Below, one piece after another: positions 47,881 to 56,020 of a stretch of 64,000 nt of DNA (the stretch's first letter is position 1; every line of letters starts with the position of its first letter). The stretch lies in contig LNEY01000027.1 of the NCBI GenBank assembly GCA_001464195.1, positions 25,984 to 89,983 of the forward strand, in the 5' to 3' direction. The position numbers and the translations under genes are program-made. The notes under the pieces are model-generated. The model was not told the DNA's origin, did not search any database, and was given only the letters and a program-made list of their open reading frames with translations. The DNA is from Burkholderiales bacterium Ga0077547. GTDB lineage: Bacteria; Pseudomonadota; Gammaproteobacteria; Burkholderiales; Burkholderiaceae_C.

Positions 47881-48183
47881 CTATTTCCGCTTGCGCTTTG
47901 GAGCAGACGGCGCCCTGACGGAACGGGGCTTCGAAGCATTGGGTGCCGTCCGATCAAGATAGTCAGCGACGAAGCGGTGAGGCTCCGCACCGAGTACAGC
48001 GAGCAAGTCCATGACCTCGGTGAAATCGAGGCGACGCTCGCCAGTCTCGTACTTTGAGACGAAAGACTGCGGTCGGCCGAGCGCCGCAGCGACCTCGCTT
48101 TGTGACCGGCCTGCGGCTCCACGCAGATCGGTGAGCTGTCGCCGGACCACGGCGTAATTCGCTGAGTGCAAGGTCTTTGGCAC
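47881..48183 (-). CDS. XRE-family helix-turn-helix regulator
   Basis: Small DNA-binding protein (about 100 aa). The HTH is SQSEVAAALGRPQSFVSKYETGERRLDFTEV, very close to the Cro/C1-type domain of stand-alone regulators that begin with a KTLHS-like tail. On that basis I prefer the GTG at 48183 (PKTLHSANYAVVRRQL) over the ATG at 48219 given by the ORF track. The C-terminus is basic (PRSVRAPSAPKRKRK). It is divergent from the lipoprotein gene, and a palindrome lies in the shared region, suggesting autoregulation. Partner and target are unknown. Confidence 0.8.
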   Translation of the reverse strand: MPKTLHSANYAVVRRQLTDLRGAAGRSQSEVAAALGRPQSFVSKYETGERRLDFTEVMDLLAVLGAEPHRFVADYLDRTAPNASKPRSVRAPSAPKRKRK

Positions 48184-48203
48184 ACAGCGAGTTTTTGATC
48201 CGA

Positions 48204-48225
48204 TATTCGAATAACCCAAAATGGG
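48204..48225. promoter_or_regulatory. Candidate operator for the XRE regulator
   Basis: A perfect palindrome TATTCGAATA (48204-48213) is followed directly by CCCA-AAA-TGGG (48215-48225). Both lie upstream of the preferred XRE start and about 80 to 100 bases before the divergent lipoprotein gene. XRE repressors commonly bind such sites in their own promoter. The symmetry is seen; binding is inferred. Confidence 0.4.
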
Positions 48226-48304
48226 ATAGATTCATCCGTCTTTGTGTTTTCGTGGCCGGGGGATTAGGCTGACTTCAGAGACGTTTACAACTAACTAACA
48301 ACCA

Positions 48305-49084
48305 ATGGAGCTCACTTTGCAGAATGAATTGAAGAGGCTTGCTGGGGTATTGCTGATCAGCGTTTTGGCCGCTTGCGGCGGTGGCGGCGGGGGTGGCAGT
48401 GACAACGACGTTGACATCGAGGGCGGGTACGCGGCGACCAACAGTGACGGCTCCTCAGGCAGCGTGTTGGTCCTGGAAGACGGAACTGCTTGGTCGATTG
48501 TCGGAACCGAATCTGAAGGCCTTCTTGTTGTCGAGGCCCTCTTCCGCGGACTGCTATCAGTGTCCGGATCCGAAGTCACTTCTAGTACCCTGCGCCGATA
48601 CGACTTTGACATCGGTGGCACGCTCACCGGTGTGGGCTTTTCTGGTAGCGCCGCGACTTCTGGCGTCATCACGGCAACGCTGACAGCCACCGGGTTTGAT
48701 CCTGTCAACACCGAGCTGACCCCGATAGACCCTGCCGTCTACAACTACGACACGCCTGCGACTCTGGCTGCGATAGCAGGCAGCTGGAGCGGCTTTTTCT
48801 CGACGGGCGACGAGGGCGACGTGGTTATCTCCTCTGGTGGGGTGGTGAGTTCGGTGACATCCCTTGGTTGCACGATCAGTGGGACGGTGGCACCGCGTGC
48901 TTCAGGCAGGAATGTCTACGACGTCACTGTGAATTTTGGACCGGCACCGTGCGCGTTGCCCAATGGCACTGGCAGCGGCGTTGCGATCATCGCGTCGCCC
49001 ACGTCAGCTCCCCAGTTGACGGTTGCCGTCGTCAACGCCGATGGCTCGTTGGGCGCAGTATTTTTCGGAACGCCTGAGCTGTAA
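48305..49084 (+). CDS. Predicted lipoprotein, function unknown
   Basis: A 259-aa protein with a lipoprotein signal peptide: basic start, hydrophobic LAGVLLISVLAAC and lipobox LAAC with Cys24, followed by a run of seven glycines. The mature part is Gly/Ser/Thr-rich and acidic with alternating hydrophobic strands, consistent with a beta-rich surface or periplasmic protein; two further cysteines (in LGCTISG and APCALP) could pair. I do not recognise a family. Base composition is more A/T-rich than the neighbouring kinase and photolyase genes. A TAACTAACAACCA stretch precedes the ATG without a clear ribosome site. Confidence 0.75.
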   Translation: MELTLQNELKRLAGVLLISVLAACGGGGGGGSDNDVDIEGGYAATNSDGSSGSVLVLEDGTAWSIVGTESEGLLVVEALFRGLLSVSGSEVTSSTLRRYDFDIGGTLTGVGFSGSAATSGVITATLTATGFDPVNTELTPIDPAVYNYDTPATLAAIAGSWSGFFSTGDEGDVVISSGGVVSSVTSLGCTISGTVAPRASGRNVYDVTVNFGPAPCALPNGTGSGVAIIASPTSAPQLTVAVVNADGSLGAVFFGTPEL

Positions 49085-49097
49085 TTGGAGTGGGGAA

Positions 49098-49123
49098 AGG
49101 GAGGCACGGCCTGGCGCCTCCCT
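49098..49123. terminator. Hairpin between the convergent lipoprotein and photolyase genes
   Basis: AGGGAGGC (49098-49105) and GCCTCCCT (49116-49123) form an eight-pair stem with a ten-base loop in the short gap between the two stop codons. On the minus strand the stem is followed by TTTCCCC. It is a plausible bidirectional terminator but lacks a long U-run. Confidence 0.5.
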
Positions 49124-49132
49124 CAACCCATC

Positions 49133-50611
49133 CTACAGGGCTGCCTTCACCACGGCATAGCGCTCCAGCGTCTTCTGTCGCGCCTCGTCGTGCTGCACCA
49201 GGGGGTGAGGATAGTCGCGGCCCAGCTCCAGTCCCGCGGCCGCCAGATCGACCGGGCGAGCCGTCCAAGGCGCGTGCAGCGCCGAATCGGGCAGCGCCGC
49301 AAGCGGTGGCAGGTAGCGGCGGATGAACTTGCCGGCGGGATCGAACTTCTCGCTCTGGCTGACCGGGTTGAAGATGCGGAAGTAGGGCTGCGCATCGCAG
49401 CCACTGGAGCTGGCCCACTGCCATCCTCCGTTGTTGGCCGCCAGATCGAAGTCGTTGAGGTGGCGCGCGAAGTAATTTTCTCCCCAGCGCCAGTCGATGC
49501 CGAGGTCTTTCACCAGGAAGCTCGCCACCACCATGCGCAGCCGGTTGTGCATGTAGCCGGTCTGGTTGATCTGCGCCATCGCCGCGTCCACCAGGGGGTA
49601 ACCGGTGCGGCCTTCGCACCAGGCGGCGAACAGCGCATCGGCGTGCTTGCCGTGTTCCCACTTGATGTGGCCGTATGGCGCCTTGAACGAGCGGGTGACG
49701 ACATGCGGATGGTGGTGCATCACCTGGTGATAGAAGTCGCGCCAGATCAATTCCGACAGCCAGACTTCCGCGCCGCGCGAGCCCGCCTGCCAGCGCTGCC
49801 AGGCCTCGCGCGTCAGCTTGCGAATCGAGATCGTGCCGAAGCGCAGGTGCACCGAGAGATAGCTCGGGCCTTTGACCGCCGGGAAGTTGCGCGTGTCCTC
49901 GTAGGCGTCGATGCGGGTCAGGAAGTCCGCGAACGACGCCTGTGCACCTCGGGCGCCATGGCCCACGCGCAGCGATGAGAGGTTGGTGGGCTCGAACCCG
50001 ATCTCGGCGAGCGAAGGAGGGCCCGCGGGCAGGCCCTGAGGCACGGGCGCCAGGTGCGTCGCATGGGCCTCGACTTCCCATGGTGCCACGTGCTCCGGCG
50101 TCAGCCGCTTCAGCCATGCGTTCTTGTATGGCGTGAACACGCCATAGGGTGTGCCTGTGCCTGTCAACACCTCGCTGCGCTCGAACACTACATGGTCCTT
50201 GCTGGTGTGCAGCGCGATGCCGACATCGGCGAGCCGGCCGCGCACTTGCGCATCGCGCGCCAGCGCCGCGGGTTCGTCGTCGTGGCTGGCATACACGGCC
50301 TGCACGCGGAGCTGCTGGGCCAGCGCCGGAATCTCGTCGCGTGCCCAGCCATGACGAACGATCAGGCCCGTGCCGGTCACGCCATGGGATGCGCCAAGTG
50401 CGGCCAGCTGCGCGTGCAGGTCGGCGAGGCTGTCCAGGATGAACTCCACCCGACGGTCGGCGCGCGGCAGCGGATCCAGGATCTCGCGGTCGAGGATGAA
50501 GACACACCAGACGTGGCGAGCCGCCCGCAGCGCATGGTGCAGCGCCGCATGGTCATCGGTGCGCAGGTCGCGGCGAAACCAGACCAGCGCGGCGTCAATC
50601 GAAGGATGCAT
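49133..50611 (-). CDS. phrB: Deoxyribodipyrimidine photolyase (cryptochrome/photolyase family)
   Basis: FAD-dependent light-driven repair of pyrimidine dimers (492 aa). The N-terminal antenna domain starts ALVWFRRDLRTDDHAAL; the FAD-binding half has LSELIWRDFYHQVMHHHP, EGRTGYPLVDAAMAQINQTGYMHNRLRMVVASF, LGIDWRWGENYFARHLNDFDLAANNGGWQW and YFRIFNPVSQSEKFDP. These match class I CPD photolyases closely. The ORF track begins at 51277, antisense to algH and ruvX; the ATG at 50611 is the right start and is 33 bases from the divergent algH gene. Confidence 0.94.
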   Translation of the reverse strand: MHPSIDAALVWFRRDLRTDDHAALHHALRAARHVWCVFILDREILDPLPRADRRVEFILDSLADLHAQLAALGASHGVTGTGLIVRHGWARDEIPALAQQLRVQAVYASHDDEPAALARDAQVRGRLADVGIALHTSKDHVVFERSEVLTGTGTPYGVFTPYKNAWLKRLTPEHVAPWEVEAHATHLAPVPQGLPAGPPSLAEIGFEPTNLSSLRVGHGARGAQASFADFLTRIDAYEDTRNFPAVKGPSYLSVHLRFGTISIRKLTREAWQRWQAGSRGAEVWLSELIWRDFYHQVMHHHPHVVTRSFKAPYGHIKWEHGKHADALFAAWCEGRTGYPLVDAAMAQINQTGYMHNRLRMVVASFLVKDLGIDWRWGENYFARHLNDFDLAANNGGWQWASSSGCDAQPYFRIFNPVSQSEKFDPAGKFIRRYLPPLAALPDSALHAPWTARPVDLAAAGLELGRDYPHPLVQHDEARQKTLERYAVVKAAL

Positions 50612-50644
50612 CGCAGCAGTGTGCCGCAGGAATAAAATGCGGCG

Positions 50645-51220
50645 ATGAGTTCCGGCGGCATCAACCTCACCAACCAGTTCCTGATCGCCATGCCGGGCAT
50701 CGGTGGCGACACCTTCGCGGGTGCGGTGATCTACCTCTGCGAGCACACCGACAAGGGCGCGCTCGGCCTGGTGATCAACAAGCCGATCGACATCAAGCTG
50801 AAGAACCTGTTCGAAAAAGTCGAGCTGTCGCTCGATCGTGTCGACCTGGCCGAGTCGCCGGTCTACTACGGCGGCCCGGTGCAAACCGAACGCGGCTTTG
50901 TGCTGCACGAGCAGATCGACGACGAAAGCCGCTTCAACTCCTCGCTGCGCATTCCGGGGGGACTGGAAATGACGACCAGCAAGGACGTGCTGGAGGCACT
51001 TTCCAGCGGCACCGGCCCGACCAAGATCCTGGTGACCCTGGGTTACAGCGGCTGGGGTGCCGGCCAGCTCGAGGAAGAGATGGGTCGCAACAGCTGGATC
51101 AACGTCGAGGCTCAGCCCGAGATCATCTTCAACACCCCGGTCGAACAGCGCTACGACAAGGCGCTGTCTCTGCTGGGCATTGATCCTGCCATGCTCAGTG
51201 CCGACGCCGGGCATGCCTGA
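50645..51220 (+). CDS. YqgE/AlgH family protein
   Basis: Conserved protein (191 aa) of the UPF0301 family, named AlgH in Pseudomonas. Hallmarks are NQFLIAMPGIGGDTFAGAVIYLCEH, GALGLVINKP, the YYGGPVQTERGFVLH block and ILVTLGYSGWGAGQLEEEMGRNSW. Its biochemical role is not established. It heads a run with ruvX, pyrR and pyrB; the algH-ruvX pair is widely conserved. It overlaps the ruvX start by eight bases. Confidence 0.92.
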   Translation: MSSGGINLTNQFLIAMPGIGGDTFAGAVIYLCEHTDKGALGLVINKPIDIKLKNLFEKVELSLDRVDLAESPVYYGGPVQTERGFVLHEQIDDESRFNSSLRIPGGLEMTTSKDVLEALSSGTGPTKILVTLGYSGWGAGQLEEEMGRNSWINVEAQPEIIFNTPVEQRYDKALSLLGIDPAMLSADAGHA

Positions 51221-51650
51221 CCTGGCCGCGAACCCACCATTTCTGCCAGCGCCTGGCGGTGCGCAGCGCATTCGCACTTATCTGGCCTTTGATTTCGGCC
51301 TGAAGCGCGTCGGTGTCGCCAGCGGCAACACGCTGACTGGCACCGCGCAGCCGCTGCGCACCGTCGCTGCCACCGGTGACGAACGCTTCGCCGCCATCGC
51401 CCGGCTGGTCGATGAATGGCAGCCCGATGCCTTGGTCGTCGGTGTACCGTTTCATCCTGATGGCGCCGAGCACGAGAACACGCTGCGCGCGCGCCGCTTC
51501 GCCCGCCAGCTGCACGGACGCCTGCGCCTCGACGTGCACGAAGTCGATGAGCGTTACACGAGCACCGAAGCGCATGCGGATGGCGCAGGTGATCTCGATG
51601 CCGCCTCGGCCGCGCTGATCCTCGAACAGTACCTGCGGAGCGTGTCTTGA
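51213..51650 (+). CDS. ruvX: Holliday junction resolvase-like / pre-16S rRNA nuclease RuvX (YqgF)
   Basis: RNase H-fold nuclease (145 aa) implicated in 5' maturation of 16S rRNA. The first acidic residue is in YLAFDFGLKRVGVASGN, followed by LVVGVPFHPDGAEHENT, the VDERYTSTEAHA segment and the late Asp in DLDAASAALILEQYL. The ORF track begins at 51057; the ATG at 51213 overlaps the algH stop and gives a short 20-residue tail before the domain. Family length is normal. Confidence 0.92.
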   Translation: MPDLAANPPFLPAPGGAQRIRTYLAFDFGLKRVGVASGNTLTGTAQPLRTVAATGDERFAAIARLVDEWQPDALVVGVPFHPDGAEHENTLRARRFARQLHGRLRLDVHEVDERYTSTEAHADGAGDLDAASAALILEQYLRSVS

Positions 51651-51663
51651 TGAGAGTTTGCGT

Positions 51664-52170
51664 ATGAGTTCCCTGCACCTCGACGCTGAAGCGCTGTACA
51701 GCGATCTGCTTGCTGGCGTACGGGGCCTGCTACGCCCGAACACCGTGCTGGTCGGCATCTGGTCGGGGGGCGCCTGGCTGGCCGAGAGGCTGCAGCGCGA
51801 ACTCGCGCTGGAAGGTGAACCCGGCGTGATCTCCAGCGCCTTGCACCGCGACGACTTCAGCTCGCGCGGCATGACAGCGGGTGCCGACCAGACCCGTCTG
51901 CCGTTCGAGATCGAGGGCCGCCACATCCTTTTGATCGATGACGTGCTGTTCACCGGGCGCACGATCCGCGCCGTCGTCAACGAGCTCTTCGATTTCGGCC
52001 GCCCGGCCAGCGTGACGCTGGCGGTACTGGTCGACCGCGGCGGGCGCGAGTTGCCGATCGCCGCGGCCTATTCGGCCGCCCGCATCACGCTGCCGGCGCA
52101 CCAGCGGCTGTCGCTGGTGCGCGATGACGCGGGCCGCTTCAGCTTCGACATCCGGGAGCGCACGGTTTGA
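51664..52170 (+). CDS. pyrR: Bifunctional pyr operon regulator / uracil phosphoribosyltransferase PyrR
   Basis: Phosphoribosyltransferase-fold protein (168 aa). The PRPP loop is [18 protein letters not shown], preceded by [13 protein letters not shown] and [13 protein letters not shown], and followed by [16 protein letters not shown]. In Gram-positive bacteria PyrR controls pyr transcription by RNA binding; in this lineage its role beside pyrB is less certain. ATG at 51664 is preferred over the TTG used by the ORF track. Its stop overlaps the pyrB start (TTGA). I see no obvious PyrR-type attenuator upstream. Confidence 0.92.
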   Translation: MSSLHLDAEALYSDLLAGVRGLLRPNTVLVGIWSGGAWLAERLQRELALEGEPGVISSALHRDDFSSRGMTAGADQTRLPFEIEGRHILLIDDVLFTGRTIRAVVNELFDFGRPASVTLAVLVDRGGRELPIAAAYSAARITLPAHQRLSLVRDDAGRFSFDIRERTV

Positions 52171-53129
52171 ACTACAGACACAACCCGCAGCTCAACAAGC
52201 ACGGTGAGCTGATCCACCTGCTGTCGATCGAAGGCTTGCCGCGGGCATTGATTCACCAGATTCTCGACACCGCTGGCACCTTTCTCAGCGTCAACGACCG
52301 CGAGGTCAAGAAGGTCCCGTTGCTGCGCGGCAAGAGCGTGTTCAACCTGTTCTTCGAGAACAGCACCCGCACCCGCACCACCTTCGAGATCGCGGCCAAG
52401 CGGCTTTCTGCCGACGTCATCAACCTCGACATCGCCCGCTCAAGCGCCGCCAAAGGCGAGAGCCTGCTCGACACCATCGCGAACCTGTCTGCGATGCACG
52501 CCGACATGTTTGTCGTGCGCCACAGCGAGAGCGGCGCGCCGTACCTGATCGCGCAGCATTGCGCGCCGCATGTCCATGTCGTGAACGCGGGCGACGGCCG
52601 CCACGCGCACCCGACACAGGGGCTGCTCGACATGTACACAATCCGCCACTTCAAGAAGGACTTCACCAACCTGACGGTGGCCATCGTCGGCGACATCGTC
52701 CACTCGCGGGTGGCGCGCTCCGACATCCACGCGCTGACCACACTCGGCGTGCCCGAGGTTCGCGCAGTCGGGCCAAAGACGCTGGTGCCCGGCGACCTGC
52801 GCGAGATGGGTGTGCGGGTGTGCCACGACATGGCAGAAGGCATCCGCGGTGCCGACGTGATCATCATGCTGCGGCTGCAGAACGAGCGGATGAGCGGCGC
52901 GATGCTGCCGAGCGCGGGTGAGTTTTTCAAGAACTACGGGCTGACGCAGGAGAAGCTCGCACTCGCCAAACCCGATTGCATCGTGATGCACCCCGGGCCG
53001 ATCAACCGCGGCGTCGAGATCGATTCCAGCGTGGCCGACGGCGCGCAGAGCGTGATCCTGCCGCAGGTGACCTTCGGCATCGCCGTGCGGATGGCGGTGA
53101 TGTCGACGATCGCTGGGAATTCCGCATGA
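52167..53129 (+). CDS. pyrB: Aspartate carbamoyltransferase catalytic subunit PyrB
   Basis: Condenses carbamoyl phosphate and aspartate in UMP biosynthesis (320 aa). The carbamoyl-phosphate loop is [21 protein letters not shown], then [44 protein letters not shown] and the late [18 protein letters not shown]. It begins with a TTG overlapping the pyrR stop by four bases. In relatives pyrX follows immediately; here two A/T-rich genes intervene. Enzymes of this class assemble with a dihydroorotase-like PyrX rather than with a PyrI subunit. Confidence 0.95.
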   Translation: MNYRHNPQLNKHGELIHLLSIEGLPRALIHQILDTAGTFLSVNDREVKKVPLLRGKSVFNLFFENSTRTRTTFEIAAKRLSADVINLDIARSSAAKGESLLDTIANLSAMHADMFVVRHSESGAPYLIAQHCAPHVHVVNAGDGRHAHPTQGLLDMYTIRHFKKDFTNLTVAIVGDIVHSRVARSDIHALTTLGVPEVRAVGPKTLVPGDLREMGVRVCHDMAEGIRGADVIIMLRLQNERMSGAMLPSAGEFFKNYGLTQEKLALAKPDCIVMHPGPINRGVEIDSSVADGAQSVILPQVTFGIAVRMAVMSTIAGNSA

Positions 53130-53157
53130 GTACGAAGTTGGCTATTTCGAGCTGCCG

Positions 53158-53532
53158 ATGAAAGAGCTGAATATTCGCGAACCGGCGTTGCTGATCCGGA
53201 TTGCTGCGCTGTATCGACCAAACCTCACAGATGAGGAGCTGTATGAGGCGACTCGTGGAGTTTGGCGTCTTGGCGAGCGGAAAAATCGAGTCGATCTCGC
53301 TTTCTCCGTTGCGGAGGGGCACGTACTGGATGTCTTTTCTATTTGTGGTTGGCATCCAGCCGGGTCAACGTCGTACCGGACTAGGCCCCATAAAGATGTC
53401 AACATAAATGGCCGATGGGAGTTCGTCGGTGTGCGCGCACCGGACGACTTGCGTGACCAATATCTTGGTGGGTCGGTTCGACACTACTGGAAGCAGGGCG
53501 CATCAAATCCAGTTCTATACATCAACGCATAG
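53158..53532 (+). CDS. Small protein of unknown function in the pyrB-pyrX gap
   Basis: A 124-aa protein with no signal peptide or membrane helix. Notable stretches are ALLIRIAALYRPNLTDEELYEATRG, WRLGERKNRVDLAFSVAEGHV, CGWHPAGSTSY, and the C-terminal GRWEFVGVRAPDDLRDQYLG followed by NPVLYINA. I have a loose memory of similar small hypothetical proteins but know no function. Its G+C is near half by eye, well below the neighbours, which suggests acquisition by transfer. The frame stays open upstream for 19 codons into the end of pyrB without a start codon, so ATG 53158 is the start. Confidence 0.75.
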   Translation: MKELNIREPALLIRIAALYRPNLTDEELYEATRGVWRLGERKNRVDLAFSVAEGHVLDVFSICGWHPAGSTSYRTRPHKDVNINGRWEFVGVRAPDDLRDQYLGGSVRHYWKQGASNPVLYINA

Positions 53533-53574
53533 CTTGAATATGAGCTTAGGACTTGTTCAACAAGCAGGTGGACC

Positions 53575-53937
53575 ATGCCCAGTTTTTTAAAAACCGTTGG
53601 TGTTCTATTTTTTGCAATTGCCCTTTCTGGTTGTGGACCGTCGCCGGCAAAGGTTGGTGAAATGACCGTGCTGTCTATGCAGCAGAAGTTCAGCTCAGAC
53701 CCTCAGTTGAAGGAGCTCAAGATATCCATCGAGCAAGTCCAAGTCGTCAAAGACGGCGAGAACCGCTATCAAGGGATTGCTCGCGTTCGTCATGACGGCG
53801 ACTTGCACGAAGTGCCAGTTCAGGTGACTGCGGACGGAGACGCCGTTATCTGGAAGACCGATCCGGGCGCTTTTCTTTTTGTCGCTCAAAAAGAACTACG
53901 CAAAGCAATGCAGCAGACGACTCCATCCGAGCAATGA
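53575..53937 (+). CDS. Small predicted lipoprotein in the pyrB-pyrX gap
   Basis: A 120-aa protein with a lipoprotein signal: FLKTVGVLFFAIALSGCG, lipobox LSGC with Cys20. The mature part includes VLSMQQKFSSDPQLKELKISIEQVQVVKD, then strands YQGIARVRHDGDLHEVPVQVTADGDAVIWKTD, suggesting a small beta-rich periplasmic domain. No family was recognised. It is A/T-rich like the preceding gene. An odd 13-base inverted repeat CTTGTT-C-AACAAG (53553-53565) lies just upstream, next to the ribosome-site-like CAGGTGG. Confidence 0.75.
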   Translation: MPSFLKTVGVLFFAIALSGCGPSPAKVGEMTVLSMQQKFSSDPQLKELKISIEQVQVVKDGENRYQGIARVRHDGDLHEVPVQVTADGDAVIWKTDPGAFLFVAQKELRKAMQQTTPSEQ

Positions 53938-53962
53938 AAATGCAATATTCGGCCAGTTGACT

Positions 53963-55258
53963 ATGAAGCTGCTCATAACCAACGGCCGCGTGATCGATCC
54001 CGCCTCGGGCCGCGACGAGCGTGCCGACGTGGCGATCGCCGCCGGGCGCATCGTCACCATCGGCCCCGTCAGCCCCGACTTCAAGCCCAGCCGCACCATC
54101 GACGCCAGCGGGCTCGTGGTGGCGCCGGGCCTGGTCGATCTGGCCGTGCGTCTGCGTGAGCCTGGGCATGAACATGAGGGCATGCTCGAGTCGGAGATAG
54201 CTGCCGCGGTCGCGGGCGGCGTCACCAGTCTGGTTTGCCTTCCCGACACCGATCCGCCGCTCGACGAGCCGGGCCTGGTCGAGATGCTGAAGTTCCGCGC
54301 GCGCAACCTGAACCAGTCGCATCTGTATCCGCTCGGCGCGCTGACCCGCGGCCTGGGCGGCGAGGTGCTGACCGAGATGGCTGAGCTGACCGAGGCCGGC
54401 TGCGTGGGCTTCTCGCATGCCGAGGTGGCGTTGAAAGACACGCTGGTGCTGCACCGCGCGCTGCAGTACGCGTCGACCTTCGGCTACACGACCTGGCTGC
54501 GCGCGCAGGACGGTTACCTCGGCAACGGCGTCGCCGCCAAGGGTGCACTGGCCACCCGGATGGGGCTGACCGGCGTGCCGGTGATCGCCGAAACGATTGC
54601 GCTGAACACCTTGTTCGAGCTGGTGCGGGACACCCGCGCGCGGGTGCACATCTGCCGACTGAGCAGCGCGGCCGGTGTCGACCTGGTGCGTCGTGCGAAG
54701 GCTGAAGGGCTGCCGATCACCTGTGATGTCAGCATCAACCACCTGCACCTGACCGACATCGACATCGGCTACTTCAATGCCGCGATGCGGCTCGTGCCGC
54801 CGCTGCGCCAGGTGCGCGACCGCGATGCGCTGCGGGCGGCGCTGGCCGATGGCACGATCGACGCGCTGGTCAGCGACCACACGCCAGTCGACGAGGACGC
54901 CAAGACGCTCCCGTTCGCCGAGGCCGAGCCGGGCGCCACCGGGCTCGAGTTGCTGCTGGCGCTGGCGCTCAAGTGGGGCGAGCAATCCGGCCACGACCTC
55001 GCGCGCACGCTCGCCACCATCACCATTGCGCCGGTGCGCGTGCTGGGCGATGCGCTGGGCTCGCTGGCGTCGAGCGCCGGGCAACTGGTCGAAGGCGGGG
55101 TGGCCGATGTCTGCGTGTTCGACCCCGCCGCGTACTGGCAAGTGACGCCTCAGGCGCTGAAAAGCCAGGGCAAACACACGCCCTTCTCAGGGCACGAGTT
55201 GCCAGGCCGGGTGAAGTGCACGCTGGTGTCGGGTCACGTGGCCTACGAAGCCGCTTGA
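53963..55258 (+). CDS. pyrX: Non-catalytic dihydroorotase-like protein PyrX (PyrC')
   Basis: Class I dihydroorotase homologue (431 aa) that lacks the catalytic metal ligands. Where active enzymes read DLHVHLREPG, this protein reads DLAVRLREPG, so both first histidines are gone; VCHLST-type and TDHAPH-type blocks are ICRLSS and SDHTPVDE. In Pseudomonas such a protein is needed to assemble aspartate transcarbamoylase while a separate gene supplies dihydroorotase, and the catalytic PyrC at 2850-3893 fits that division. The ATG at 53963 is chosen over the upstream track start. plsC follows two bases after the stop. Confidence 0.92.
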   Translation: MKLLITNGRVIDPASGRDERADVAIAAGRIVTIGPVSPDFKPSRTIDASGLVVAPGLVDLAVRLREPGHEHEGMLESEIAAAVAGGVTSLVCLPDTDPPLDEPGLVEMLKFRARNLNQSHLYPLGALTRGLGGEVLTEMAELTEAGCVGFSHAEVALKDTLVLHRALQYASTFGYTTWLRAQDGYLGNGVAAKGALATRMGLTGVPVIAETIALNTLFELVRDTRARVHICRLSSAAGVDLVRRAKAEGLPITCDVSINHLHLTDIDIGYFNAAMRLVPPLRQVRDRDALRAALADGTIDALVSDHTPVDEDAKTLPFAEAEPGATGLELLLALALKWGEQSGHDLARTLATITIAPVRVLGDALGSLASSAGQLVEGGVADVCVFDPAAYWQVTPQALKSQGKHTPFSGHELPGRVKCTLVSGHVAYEAA

Positions 55259-55260
55259 GC

Positions 55261-56001
55261 GTGCGGCGGCTGCGTGCAGCGTATCGCCTGCTGCGTTGCG
55301 GGCTGCACATCGGGCTGGGTATCGCCATCTGCGCGCTGGTCTTCCCGTTCGTCGATGCCGCGCAGCGCATGGCACACGTGGGGCGCTGGAACCGACGCCT
55401 GCTCGAGTTGCTGGGCATCACCGTGCGCGCCAGCGGCCTCCCGAACGATGGCGCGACGTTGTTCATCGCCAACCATGTGTCTTGGCTCGACATCCCGGCC
55501 ATCATCTCGGTGCGTCCGATGCGCTTCGTGTCCAAGTCGGACGTGCGCGCCTGGCCGGTGATTGGCTGGCTGGTGGCCTGCGGCGGGACGCTGTTCATCG
55601 AGCGACGCAGCCGCCGCGATGCACAGCGTGTGGTGCACCTGCTGGCCCAGGCGCTACAAGACGGCGACCAGATCGCGATGTTTCCCGAAGGCACCACCAG
55701 CGACGGCCACGGCCTGCTGCCCTTTCACGCCAACCTGTTGCAGTCCGCGATCGCCGCCGAGGTGCCGATCCAGCCCATCTCGCTGCGCTTTTCAGACGCC
55801 AGCGAGCGCATCAGCTCGGCGGCCGCCTATGTCGGCGAGATGACGCTGATGCAGTCGCTGTGGGCGGTGGTGTCCGCCACCGACCTCACGGCTCATGTCG
55901 TGCTGTTGCCAGTGTTGCACCCACAGGGTTTGACGCGGCGCGAGCTGGCCGAGCGCTTGCGCGCAGACATCGCAGCACAGCTTGAACGCGGCGCTGGCTG
56001 A
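55261..56001 (+). CDS. Lysophospholipid (1-acylglycerol-3-phosphate) acyltransferase, PlsC-like
   Basis: Membrane acyltransferase of phospholipid synthesis or remodelling (about 246 aa). An N-terminal membrane segment (about 10-33, LHIGLGIAICALVFPFVDA) is followed by the catalytic NHxxxxD box in IANHVSWLDIPAI and the FPEG box in MFPEGTTSDGHGLLPFH. The GTG at 55261 is two bases after the pyrX stop (TTG 55255 is an alternative), so the gene is probably co-transcribed with the pyr genes. Exact acyl acceptor is inferred from the family. Confidence 0.88.
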   Translation: MRRLRAAYRLLRCGLHIGLGIAICALVFPFVDAAQRMAHVGRWNRRLLELLGITVRASGLPNDGATLFIANHVSWLDIPAIISVRPMRFVSKSDVRAWPVIGWLVACGGTLFIERRSRRDAQRVVHLLAQALQDGDQIAMFPEGTTSDGHGLLPFHANLLQSAIAAEVPIQPISLRFSDASERISSAAAYVGEMTLMQSLWAVVSATDLTAHVVLLPVLHPQGLTRRELAERLRADIAAQLERGAG

Positions 56002-56020
56002 GGCGTGAAATGACCCGCTC

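Noticed and set aside
53130-53962. The pyrB-pyrX insert as integron gene cassettes
   Set aside because: No attC-like core sites or integrase were seen; the single CTTGTTCAACAAG repeat does not fit.
53846-55177. 443-aa antisense ORF opposite pyrX
   Set aside because: Shadow of the dihydroorotase-like gene; no recognisable motif.
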